From Caballeronia turbans (GTDB taxonomy: Bacteria > Pseudomonadota > Gammaproteobacteria > Burkholderiales > Burkholderiaceae): a DNA stretch of 64,000 nucleotides. Shown one piece after another: positions 42,077 to 49,897 of this stretch. Made by a program: the position numbers and the translations under genes. The stretch is from NCBI GenBank assembly GCA_001544655.2, contig FCOD02000002.1, positions 418,244-482,243 of the forward strand. Direction: 5' to 3'. Numbering within the stretch: position 1 is the first letter of the stretch; each line of letters begins with the position of its first letter. Below the pieces are notes generated by a model that saw only the letters and a list, made by a program, of their open reading frames with translations, ran no database searches and was not told the origin of the DNA.

Positions 42077-43405
42077 TTACGCCGCCTTCTTCAACACGAG
42101 ACGCGCTTCCAGGCCGCCGCCTTCGCGATGATGCAGCGTCAGCGAGGCGTCCATCGCGAGCGTGAGTTGCCGCGCGATGGCGAGCCCGAGCCCCGTGCCC
42201 CCGGTTTGCCGGTTGCGCGAGCCTTCCAGCCGGACGAACGGCTCGAACACCGCCTCCAGCGATTCGTCGGGAATGCCCGGGCCCCGATCGAGCACGGCAA
42301 TGACGGCGCGCCCATCGTTGCGCGTGCAGACTTCGATCTCCGCCGCGCCGGAATACTTGATCGCGTTATCGACGAGATTGCCCACGACACGTTTCAACGC
42401 CTGCGGAGGCGCCATCAGCGCGCCGCCGATGCTGCCGCGCAACGTCACCGACTGCCCGGCATCGAGGTAGTCGTCGACGATGCTTTCGAAAAGCGCATCC
42501 GGATCGATGCGGCGCGGCGCTTCGTTCGTGCCGTGCAACGTGCGCGCGTAGGTCACGCCTTCCTTCACGAGCAATTCCATCTCCTTCAGGTCCTGCTGGA
42601 GCTTCGCGCCGGTCGACTCGTCGTCCATCACGTCGACGCGCAGGCGCATGCGCGTGATCGGCGTCTGCAGATCGTGCGTGATCGCCGCGAGAATCTGCAT
42701 GCGCTGGGTCATGTATGTCGAAACGCGGTCCTGCATAGCGTTGAATGCCTTCGCGGCGCGCGCGACTTCCTCCGGCCCGGATTCGGGCAGGCGTTCGGCC
42801 TTGAGATCGGGGCCGAGTGTATCGGCGGCATTGGCGAGGCGCTTGAGCGGGCCCGTCGCGAGGCGCACCGCGAGCCAGCAGCACGCGCCGAGCACGATCA
42901 GTTGCAGGACCAGTACCAGCGGCAACCAGCCGGATAAGGGCATGCCGACCATCGGACGCATGTCGATGGTGAGCGGCGAGCCGTCCGACAGCCGCAGATG
43001 CACCTGAAAGCGCTCTTTGTCGCCGGGCACGGCATTGACCGTCAGCGGATAGCGCTTGCCGATGCCTTCGCCGATGGAACGCGCGAAGCGCTCCGACAAC
43101 GCGGCATCCGGCGGCGCACCGGCCACGCCCGGCCCGAGGATGAATTGATAGCTGCGGCGCGCGAGCCGCGGCAGCCATTCTTTGCGCTCGTCCGGCGGCA
43201 GATGATCGAGCAGCGCGACCGAGCTCGCCACTTCGCGCTCGACGTAGCCCATCATCATGTGGGTCATCGAATCGTCGCGTTCGCGCATCGTCAGAAGGAA
43301 CGAGAACGTCTGCGCGAGCGCCAGCCCGACGACGAGAATCAGCGCGAGCCGCGCGAACAGCGTGCGCGGCCAGTGCAGCAGGGAAGCGGGTGAAACCGTG
43401 CTCAT
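42077..43405 (-). CDS. Sensor histidine kinase
   Basis: A 442-residue kinase. Two membrane helices (about 16-38 and 160-182) flank a ~120-residue periplasmic sensor; a HAMP domain follows (about 183-235). The H-box AAITHDLQTPITRM has His244, with NLVDNAIKYS, DRGPGIP and GGTGLGLAI for ATP binding. It phosphorylates the response regulator encoded just upstream in the operon, with a 4-base overlap. Its signal is unknown; the putative regulon (thioredoxin, small exported proteins) suggests envelope or redox stress. Confidence 0.95.
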   Translation of the reverse strand: MSTVSPASLLHWPRTLFARLALILVVGLALAQTFSFLLTMRERDDSMTHMMMGYVEREVASSVALLDHLPPDERKEWLPRLARRSYQFILGPGVAGAPPDAALSERFARSIGEGIGKRYPLTVNAVPGDKERFQVHLRLSDGSPLTIDMRPMVGMPLSGWLPLVLVLQLIVLGACCWLAVRLATGPLKRLANAADTLGPDLKAERLPESGPEEVARAAKAFNAMQDRVSTYMTQRMQILAAITHDLQTPITRMRLRVDVMDDESTGAKLQQDLKEMELLVKEGVTYARTLHGTNEAPRRIDPDALFESIVDDYLDAGQSVTLRGSIGGALMAPPQALKRVVGNLVDNAIKYSGAAEIEVCTRNDGRAVIAVLDRGPGIPDESLEAVFEPFVRLEGSRNRQTGGTGLGLAIARQLTLAMDASLTLHHREGGGLEARLVLKKAA

Positions 43406-44145
43406 TGCGAAGACTCGACCGGTTTGACTTCCGCCGAGAACACATAGCCTTCGCTGCGCAGCGTCTTGATGTAGCGCGGCTCGCGGGCGGTGTCGCGCAG
43501 GCGCTGGCGCAGACGCGACACGAGCAGATCGATGGAGCGATCGAAGGCATCGGCCTGACGTCCTTGCGTCAGGTTCAGGAGCTGGTCGCGCGTGAGCACG
43601 CGCTGCGCATTGTCGAGAAACACGCGCAGCAGCCGGTATTCAGCGCCGGACAGCGAGACCATCGTGCCTTCGGCATCGAGCAGGTGACGCGCGGTCGTGT
43701 CGAGGCGCCAGTCGCCGAACGCCAGCATTTGCGACGATTCGCTCACTTCCATTCCCGGCGGCAGCATGCGCGTGCGGCGCAGCACCGAGCGGATGCGCGC
43801 GAGCAGCTCGCGCACGGCGAACGGTTTCGGCAGGTAATCGTCGGCGCCCATTTCGAGACCGAGAATGCGATCGGCTTCCTCGTTGCGCGCGGTGAGCATC
43901 AGCACCGGCACGTCGCGGTACTTGCCCGCGCGCAGCTCGCGGCACAGCACGAGACCGTCTTCGCCGGGCAGCATCAGATCGAGCACGATCAGATCCGGCG
44001 CGCCTTGCTGCTCCAGCACCGCGCGCATCTGGCGTCCGTTCGCCGCAAGCGACACGCGCATGCCGTTCTTTTCGAGGTAGGTGGCGAGCAGTTCGCGAAT
44101 GCCGCGATCGTCGTCGACGATCAATACGTGATCAGTGGTTTCCAT
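43402..44145 (-). CDS. OmpR-family response regulator
   Basis: A 247-residue protein. The receiver domain has DDD at 11-13, phospho-acceptor Asp56 in VLDLMLPGEDG, and the Lys of GADDYLPKPF. The winged-helix domain ends RQRLRDTAREPRYIKTLRSEGYVF. OmpR-type regulators bind tandem half-sites about 10-11 bp apart; such GTATC repeats are found just upstream at 44334 and again at 45066. Its ATG overlaps a small open frame starting at 44275. Confidence 0.95.
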   Translation of the reverse strand: METTDHVLIVDDDRGIRELLATYLEKNGMRVSLAANGRQMRAVLEQQGAPDLIVLDLMLPGEDGLVLCRELRAGKYRDVPVLMLTARNEEADRILGLEMGADDYLPKPFAVRELLARIRSVLRRTRMLPPGMEVSESSQMLAFGDWRLDTTARHLLDAEGTMVSLSGAEYRLLRVFLDNAQRVLTRDQLLNLTQGRQADAFDRSIDLLVSRLRQRLRDTAREPRYIKTLRSEGYVFSAEVKPVESSQ

Positions 44146-44275
44146 CGATGGATCGTTGTCGTTGACGCTTGAGTTGCACCCGGCTCGGGCTAACCAGCAG
44201 ACACTGAACCGGATGGGCCATTTCCGTCGCGATGCCGCCTGCGAGAAAGGCGAGCACCGCCAGCATGCGTTTCAT
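44132..44275 (-). CDS. Possible 47-residue leader/membrane peptide overlapping the response regulator gene
   Basis: An open frame MKRMLAVLAFLAGGIATEMAH with GGGAG nine bases upstream of ATG 44275 and a hydrophobic stretch, followed by a basic tail ending RQRQRSIDGNH. Its stop lies 14 bases inside the response regulator gene, so it may couple translation. It resembles a short signal-peptide-like membrane peptide. No homologue is recognised, so coding is plausible but unproven. Confidence 0.4.
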   Translation of the reverse strand: MKRMLAVLAFLAGGIATEMAHPVQCLLVSPSRVQLKRQRQRSIDGNH

Positions 44276-44333
44276 TCGAAGCTCCCGCTGATGATGCGAT
44301 GACTGCGTTATAGCGCGGTTCAGCGGAAGTTTT

Positions 44334-44409
44334 GTATCGCAGTGTATCTCGCATGTCGCGCGACACATAACATTGCGCTGCGCGCCCTTGTCCGACACAA
44401 GCGCGATAC
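44334..44409. promoter_or_regulatory. Duplicated regulatory element, copy A (GTATC direct repeats)
   Basis: The element begins with GTATC at 44334 and again at 44344, exactly 10 bp apart. It includes ACATAACATTG and CGACACAAGC and ends with GATAC at 44405-44409. A second copy at 45066-45140 matches most of its bases. It lies between the two-component system and the divergent thioredoxin gene. The spacing fits an OmpR-family binding site. Confidence 0.65.
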
Positions 44410-44514
44410 GCGCGCGCAGTCCAATGCGGTCATGCCGATGCGAACGTCGGCCTGCCGGGGCGACCGGTTCATGACGCGCCGCTCCGATCTCCACCGCATT
44501 CAAAGGACTTCGTC

Positions 44515-45054
44515 ATGCTCGCCGTCATCAAGAACGCTGCCGCGTGCGCCGGCCTGGCAGCCTGCGCGGCCATCACGCCCGTGCACGCCGCAACGCCCGC
44601 AAGCGCCGGCACTCATTTCACCGCCGCGCCGGAATTCGCCGGCATCGACAACTGGCTCAACAGCGAGCCGCTCACGCTCGCGCAGTTGCGCGGCAAGGTC
44701 GTGCTCGTCGATTTCTGGACCTTCGCGTGCGGCAACTGCGTCAACACGCTGCCGGCTGTGAAGTCGTGGCATCAGCAGTATGCGGACAAGGGGCTTGTCG
44801 TCATCGGCGTGCATACGCCCGAGTTTCCGTTCGAGCAGGACACGAACAACGTGAAGCGCGCGATCGAGCGCTTCGGCATCACGTATCCCGTCGCGCAGGA
44901 CAACCGCTATGCGACGTGGGCCGCGTACGGCAACCAGTACTGGCCGGCGTTCTATCTGATCGACAAGCACGGGCAAGTGGCCTACACGCACGTCGGCGAG
45001 GGCGATTACGCGCAGACCGAAGCGGCGATCCGGAAGCTTTTGGCCGAGCGCTGA
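44515..45054 (+). CDS. Periplasmic thioredoxin-like protein (TlpA/DipZ redoxin type)
   Basis: A 179-residue exported protein with a signal peptide to about residue 25 (ITPVHAATPA). The thioredoxin fold has active site FACGNCVNTLP (Cys72, Cys75), typical of the redoxin domain found at the end of DipZ-like proteins, and the cis-Pro in YWPAFYLID. It probably reduces or isomerises envelope thiols. It is preceded by copy A of the duplicated element and is divergent from the two-component genes. Confidence 0.92.
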   Translation: MLAVIKNAAACAGLAACAAITPVHAATPASAGTHFTAAPEFAGIDNWLNSEPLTLAQLRGKVVLVDFWTFACGNCVNTLPAVKSWHQQYADKGLVVIGVHTPEFPFEQDTNNVKRAIERFGITYPVAQDNRYATWAAYGNQYWPAFYLIDKHGQVAYTHVGEGDYAQTEAAIRKLLAER

Positions 45055-45065
45055 AGCCGGGTTCC

Positions 45066-45140
45066 GTATCGCAATGTATCTGGAATGCACGCGATACAAA
45101 ACATTGCACAAGGCCCGCATCCCGGACACAAGCCAGATAC
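45066..45140. promoter_or_regulatory. Duplicated regulatory element, copy B (GTATC direct repeats)
   Basis: GTATC at 45066 and 45076, again 10 bp apart, then GATAC at 45093-45097, AAAACATTGCAC, CGGACACAAGCC and GATAC at 45136-45140. This is a near copy of 44334-44409, now upstream of the DUF4148 gene and just after the thioredoxin gene. TGTATC and GATACA also form an inverted pair inside it. Confidence 0.65.
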
Positions 45141-45259
45141 CTGCGGGGCTTCAAATACACACAACGACGGCTCACGAGTGAAACGCAAGACGCACACCGC
45201 GAAGCCCGAGTGCCGTGACTCATCTAACTGACCGATCGATCCGCTCAAGGAGAAACACC

Positions 45260-45478
45260 ATGAAATCCACCATCGTTGCTTTCGCTCTCGTCGCCAGCGC
45301 TGTCGCCGGTGTCGCTCATGCCGCCGTGCCGAACACCCCGGTGAACGTGCAGACCCAACAGGCCGTGGCGAGCCAGAACAACGCCGGCAAGACCCGCGCC
45401 GAAGTGAAGCGCGAACTGGTTCAGGCACAGCGCGATGGCCAGATCGCCGCGCTGCGCAGTCTGTATCAGGGCAGCTGA
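45260..45478 (+). CDS. DUF4148 small exported protein
   Basis: A 72-residue protein with signal peptide MKSTIVAFALVASAVAGVAHA. The DUF4148 core is GKTRAEVKRELVQAQRDGQ, the hallmark of this Burkholderiales family. AAGGAG at 45247-45252 precedes ATG 45260. Function is unknown; members often respond to two-component systems, and a GTATC element lies upstream here. Confidence 0.9.
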   Translation: MKSTIVAFALVASAVAGVAHAAVPNTPVNVQTQQAVASQNNAGKTRAEVKRELVQAQRDGQIAALRSLYQGS

Positions 45479-45534
45479 TCGGCTTGTCAACTTATTACCG
45501 AATATCGACGGACATTACTCATAGAGGCCCAATC

Positions 45535-45807
45535 ATGATCAAGCAATTCGTCACCGCCGCAGTCATCGCCGTCAGCGCCATCGCCGCCGGTTCCGCGTTC
45601 GCCAGCAGCGGCTACGGTCCCGCGCCGCACTACGACCCGCTCGCCGGCGCGCCCGCCTCGCAGCGCGGCGTGAGCGCGCAGACCATCGCCAGTGAAAGCG
45701 CCGCGATGCCCATGCAGTCGTATGGCGGCATGACCGACACGGTCTCGCAATCGGGCTTGCGCGGCACGTCGACGAACGACGCGGCTAGGCTCTTTGCGCA
45801 TCACTGA
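45535..45807 (+). CDS. Small exported protein of unknown function
   Basis: A 90-residue protein with signal peptide MIKQFVTAAVIAVSAIAAGSAFA and a mature part rich in Ser, Gly and Ala, ending TNDAARLFAHH. GAGG eight bases before ATG 45535 supports the start. The gap to the DUF4148 gene is 56 bases, so they may share a transcript from copy B of the regulatory element. No family is certain, though DUF4148-like short proteins are comparable. Confidence 0.7.
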   Translation: MIKQFVTAAVIAVSAIAAGSAFASSGYGPAPHYDPLAGAPASQRGVSAQTIASESAAMPMQSYGGMTDTVSQSGLRGTSTNDAARLFAHH

Positions 45808-45843
45808 TCCATTGACCTTTCGAACACACACGAGGAACGCATC

Positions 45844-46260
45844 ATGACCCAGATCGACACCGTCCTGTACACCGGCAAAACCCGCGTCGTCGGAGGCCGC
45901 GAAGGCCATGCGAAGAGCACCGATGGCCGTCTCGACGTGAAACTCTCGCCGCCCGGATCGGCGGGCGCGGGCACCAATCCCGAGCAGATGCTCGCGGCGG
46001 GCTGGTCCGCGTGTTTCATCGGCGCGATGGGCAAGGCCGCCGCGAAGCTGAAGACTCGGCTGCCCGCCGACACCGCAGTCGATGCGGAAGTGGACCTCGG
46101 CCTGGCGGGCGAAGCGTATCTGCTGCGCGCGCGCCTGAACGTGAGCCTGCCGGGCATCGAGCGCGCGGTGGCCGAGGAAATCGCGAACCTGGCCCATCAG
46201 ACCTGCCCTTATTCGAAGGCGCTGAAGAGCAACATCGACGTGACGATCACGGTGGTCTGA
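45844..46260 (+). CDS. ohr: Organic hydroperoxide resistance protein (Ohr/OsmC family)
   Basis: A 138-residue peroxidase with the two redox-active cysteines Cys57 (GWSACFIGAM) and Cys121 (HQTCPYSKA), plus Arg19 in GGREGH. Ohr reduces fatty-acid and organic hydroperoxides using lipoyl thiols. It lies 36 bases after the small exported protein gene and before a LysR gene; the usual MarR-type OhrR regulator is not adjacent. Confidence 0.94.
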   Translation: MTQIDTVLYTGKTRVVGGREGHAKSTDGRLDVKLSPPGSAGAGTNPEQMLAAGWSACFIGAMGKAAAKLKTRLPADTAVDAEVDLGLAGEAYLLRARLNVSLPGIERAVAEEIANLAHQTCPYSKALKSNIDVTITVV

Positions 46261-46338
46261 CGCATTTCATCGGCGCGCATCGGCGATTCGGTCCGGTAGA
46301 CTTGGCGCTTCATCGATCAATCGAAGCAACGAGCCGAC

Positions 46339-47262
46339 ATGGACCGAATCGACGCGATGAAAGTCTTCATCGCCACGCTGGACGAGGGCAGTCTGGCGGG
46401 CGCGGGGCGGCGGCTCGGCCGCTCGCCCGCCGCCGTGAGCCGCGCGATCGCCTTTCTCGAAGAACACACCGGCACGGCCTTGCTGCATCGCACGACGCGC
46501 ACGATCAAGCTATCCGAAGCCGGCGAACGTTATGCCGCCGCGTGCCGCCGCATCCTCGTCGATCTCGAAGAAGCCGATTTGCTGATCGCGCACGAACGTT
46601 CCGCGCCGCGCGGGCTTCTGACGATCACCGCGCCCGTCGCCGCCGGCGAAGACCTGCTGCGCCCGATGCTCGACGATTTCATCGCGCGCTTTCCCGCCGT
46701 GTCCGTGCGCCTGCAAATGCTCGACCGGCCCGTGAGCCTGATCGACGAAGGCATCGATGTGGCGCTGCGCATCGCGCATCTGTCGGACTCGACACTGATC
46801 GCGATTCCCGTGGGGGAGGTGCGGCGCGTCGTGGCCGCGTCGCCGCGCTATCTCGCGAAGCATCCGCGCATCGCACAGCCTGCCGATCTCGCGCAACATC
46901 GGATCATCTCGATGACGCACTTCGGCCTAGATTCGTGGAGCTTTCCGACTTCGGGCGGCTCGACGATCCCGCAAGTCGTGCAGTTCACGCCGCGTTTCAT
47001 CGTGAACACGGTGCGCGCGGCGGTGGCCTCCGCCGTCGAAGGACACGGCCTCACGCGGCTTTTTTCCTATCACGTCGCGAAAGAAGTGAGGGACGAAACG
47101 CTGCGCATCGTGCTGCCGGATAGCGAACATGCGCCGTTGCCGGTGCATCTTCTGACGCCGCACGGACGGCTGTCGGTGCCGAAGGTGCGCGCGTTCGTCG
47201 ATTTCGCGACGCCGCGGTTGCGGCGTCACTTCAAGCAATTGCAGATCGATTCAACCGCATAA
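46339..47262 (+). CDS. LysR-family transcriptional regulator
   Basis: A 307-residue protein. DNA-binding domain DRIDAMKVFIATLDEGSLAG, SPAAVSRAIAFLEEHTGTAL and RTIKLSEAGERY; the effector domain starts around residue 90 (GLLTITAPVAAGEDLL). It is of the AaeR/DmlR-like subgroup with RFPAVSVRLQMLDRPV. Located between ohr and an MFS gene, it may control either; the divergent arrangement usual for LysR targets is absent. Confidence 0.92.
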   Translation: MDRIDAMKVFIATLDEGSLAGAGRRLGRSPAAVSRAIAFLEEHTGTALLHRTTRTIKLSEAGERYAAACRRILVDLEEADLLIAHERSAPRGLLTITAPVAAGEDLLRPMLDDFIARFPAVSVRLQMLDRPVSLIDEGIDVALRIAHLSDSTLIAIPVGEVRRVVAASPRYLAKHPRIAQPADLAQHRIISMTHFGLDSWSFPTSGGSTIPQVVQFTPRFIVNTVRAAVASAVEGHGLTRLFSYHVAKEVRDETLRIVLPDSEHAPLPVHLLTPHGRLSVPKVRAFVDFATPRLRRHFKQLQIDSTA

Positions 47263-47371
47263 CGGAAGATTGTCTTCCTGCGGGCGTCGATTCTCTCCAC
47301 ATTCGATCGAATATAGACTGGCCTTCATCGAAGCGCGCGTAGGCCGCGCTCGAAGCCGTAGTGGAGGGGCT

Positions 47372-48574
47372 ATGCGATACGCAGTCTTGAATCGACCGGA
47401 ACCCGAGCCGTTCCATCTTTGGCGCGGCATGCTCGCCGGCGCCAGCGCAAGTCTGATCGGCATCGGGCTTGCGCGTTTTGCCTACACGCCGCTTCTGCCG
47501 GCGATCATCGGCGCGCACTGGTTTCCGGCGTCGACGGCGGCGTATCTCGGCGCAGCCAATCTCGGCGGCTATCTCGCGGGCGCGCTCGCGGCGGGCTGGC
47601 TCGCGCGGCACGCGCGCGCCGCGACCGTCCTGCGCGCGATGATGGTGCTCGCGACCGTCGCCTTCATCGCGTGCGCGTTTCCTGTTTCGTTTCTCTGGTT
47701 CTTCACGTGGCGGTTCTTGTCGGGCATTTCCGGCGGCGCGTTGATGGTGCTCGCCGCGCCGACGATCATTGCGCATGTCGCGCCGTCGCGCCGCGGGTTC
47801 GCGAGCGGTGCGATCTTCACCGGCATCGGGCTCGGCATCGCGGCGTCGGGGACGATCGTGCCGCTGCTGCTTCGGCAAGGGCTCACGCAGACCTGGCTCG
47901 GGCTCGCGGTGGTGGCGTCGCTGCTGACGATCGTCGCGTGGAACGGATGGCCGTCGCAGGATGCGCCTGCCTCCGCGCACGCGAACGAACACCGCCATGC
48001 GAAGGCGCCGTCGCCGCCCGCGTTGCGCGCGCTGTTCGTCGAGTACGCGCTCAATGCGGTCGGTCTCGTGCCGCATATGATTTTTCTCGTCGATTTCGTC
48101 GCGCGTGGTCTCGGCAAAGGTGTCGACGCGGGCGCGGAGTTCTGGGTGCTGTATGGGCTCGGCGCGATGGCCGGACCGCTCCTCGCGGGCCATCTCGCCG
48201 ACCGCGCCGGCTTCGGGCCTGCATTGCGCGTGGCGTATCTGCTTCAGCTCGTGGCCGTCGCGCTGCCCGCGGTTTCGTCGAGTTCGGGTGTGCTGATGGT
48301 GTCGAGCGTGCTGGTCGGTGCGTTCACGCCGGGCATCGTGCCGCTCGTGCTCGGCCGCGTGAACGAACTGCTCGGGCATCATCCGGCGGCGCAAAAGGGC
48401 GCGTGGCGCACCGCGACCACGGGATTCGCCGTGTTGCAGGCGCTCGCGGCTTACGGTCTCTCGTTTCTGTTTTCGAATAGCGGCGGCAATTATCGGTTGT
48501 TGTTCGGGATCGGGGCGGGGGCGCTTGCGATTGCGCTCGCCATCGATCTCATTGCCGCGTTGAGGTCGAAATGA
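47372..48574 (+). CDS. YbfB/YjiJ-family MFS transporter
   Basis: A 400-residue, 12-helix carrier with the family motif LARFAYTPLLPAIIGAHWF in helix 1 and NLGGYLAGALAAGWL in helix 2. The start ATG 47372 has GGAGGGG upstream; the frame from 47270 is an unlikely extension. The 4-base overlap with the next MFS gene indicates one transcript. The substrate is unknown. Confidence 0.9.
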   Translation: MRYAVLNRPEPEPFHLWRGMLAGASASLIGIGLARFAYTPLLPAIIGAHWFPASTAAYLGAANLGGYLAGALAAGWLARHARAATVLRAMMVLATVAFIACAFPVSFLWFFTWRFLSGISGGALMVLAAPTIIAHVAPSRRGFASGAIFTGIGLGIAASGTIVPLLLRQGLTQTWLGLAVVASLLTIVAWNGWPSQDAPASAHANEHRHAKAPSPPALRALFVEYALNAVGLVPHMIFLVDFVARGLGKGVDAGAEFWVLYGLGAMAGPLLAGHLADRAGFGPALRVAYLLQLVAVALPAVSSSSGVLMVSSVLVGAFTPGIVPLVLGRVNELLGHHPAAQKGAWRTATTGFAVLQALAAYGLSFLFSNSGGNYRLLFGIGAGALAIALAIDLIAALRSK

Positions 48575-49803
48575 GCCAGGTTATTTCCGCATCGGTGCCG
48601 CCCGGTTACGCCGAACGCAACGAACAGTACTGGCGGCGCAATCTCGCCGTCTGCGTGTTCGGTTCGTTCACGACGCTCGTGAGCCTCAGCATGCTGCTGC
48701 CGTTCTTGCCGCTGTATGTCCGGCAGCTCGGCGTGGAATCGCAGGCGGCGGTGATCGAATGGTCGGGCGTCGCGTTCAGCGCGACGTTTCTCGGCACCGC
48801 CGTCACCGCGCCGCTTTGGGGACGCCTCGCCGATCGCTACGGCCGCAAGCCGATGCTCGTGCGCGCGGCAGTGGGCATGGCCGTCGTGATGTCGTTGATC
48901 GGCGTGGCGCATTCGGTGCATCAACTGGTCGTGTTGCGTCTGCTCGCGGGGTTGATCGGCGGTTATGCCTCGGCCTCGACCGTGATGATCGGCACGCAGG
49001 CGCCGCGCGAGCGGGCCGGCTGGGCGCTCGGCATATTGTCGACGGGCGCGCTCGCGGGCAATCTCGCCGGGCCGCTCATCGGCGGAATGCTGCCGGGATT
49101 GATCGGCATTCGCGGGACGTTTTTTGCGGGCGCGGGAATGATTACGGTGGCTGCGCTCGCCACGATCTTTCTCGTGAGAGAGGACTTTCATCCCGACGAT
49201 GCGAAGAAGCGCGCGTCGCACGCGGCTTCGACGCATGCGCCACGCACGAACCATGTCGTGGTCGCCGCGCTGCTCGCGACCGCGATGATGGTGCTGGTCG
49301 CGAACATGTCGATCGAACCGGTCATCACCGTTTATATCGGCAGTCTCGGCGTGAGTGCGGATCACGTGGCGCGCATCGCGGGCATCGTCATGGCCTGCTC
49401 GGCGCTCGGCAGCATGTTGACGGCGGCGCGGCTCGGCGCGCTGGCGGATCGCATCGGAAGCTGGAATGTGATCGTCGGATGCCTCGTGCTGACCGGCATC
49501 GCGATGATTCCGCAGGCGTTCGTGCATCAGTGGTGGCAGCTCGCCGGACTGCGCATGCTGATGGGCATGACGCTTGCCGGCCTGTTGCCTTCCATCGCGA
49601 AGCTCGCGCGCAGCGCCGTCAGTGAAAACAGCAGCGGGCAGATGCTCGGTTATCTGCAGTCGGCGCAGTTCAGCGGGCAGGTGGTGGGGCCGCTGATCGG
49701 CGGGCAGATCGGCGTGTGGTTCGGGCTGCACTCAGTGTTCTTCGCCACTGGCAGCTTGCTGATTGCATGTGCGGGGCTGGCGTACTGGGCGCGGCGGCGC
49801 TGA
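48571..49803 (+). CDS. Drug-efflux-type MFS transporter
   Basis: A 410-residue, 12-helix carrier. WGRLADRYGRKPMLVRA after helix 2 is the MFS loop motif, and RLLAGLIGGYASASTVMIGTQAP in helix 4-5 (two parts) resembles multidrug antiporters such as MdtG. It overlaps the preceding YbfB/YjiJ-type gene by 4 bases. Two tandem MFS genes suggest a joint export role, but the substrates are not predictable. Confidence 0.9.
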   Translation: MSQVISASVPPGYAERNEQYWRRNLAVCVFGSFTTLVSLSMLLPFLPLYVRQLGVESQAAVIEWSGVAFSATFLGTAVTAPLWGRLADRYGRKPMLVRAAVGMAVVMSLIGVAHSVHQLVVLRLLAGLIGGYASASTVMIGTQAPRERAGWALGILSTGALAGNLAGPLIGGMLPGLIGIRGTFFAGAGMITVAALATIFLVREDFHPDDAKKRASHAASTHAPRTNHVVVAALLATAMMVLVANMSIEPVITVYIGSLGVSADHVARIAGIVMACSALGSMLTAARLGALADRIGSWNVIVGCLVLTGIAMIPQAFVHQWWQLAGLRMLMGMTLAGLLPSIAKLARSAVSENSSGQMLGYLQSAQFSGQVVGPLIGGQIGVWFGLHSVFFATGSLLIACAGLAYWARRR

Positions 49804-49897
49804 GGTATCGCGCGTGGTCAGGTTTCATTCGGAGCATGTTGGGCTCTTTTGTCGGGGTATGCGAAGCGGGTTGGCGACATTTTCTGACACGCTCCAA

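Noticed and set aside
47264-47278. GGAAGA-TTG-TCTTCC hairpin after a LysR gene
   Set aside because: Short stem with no T-run; it may be a weak hairpin but nothing supports a terminator or operator call.
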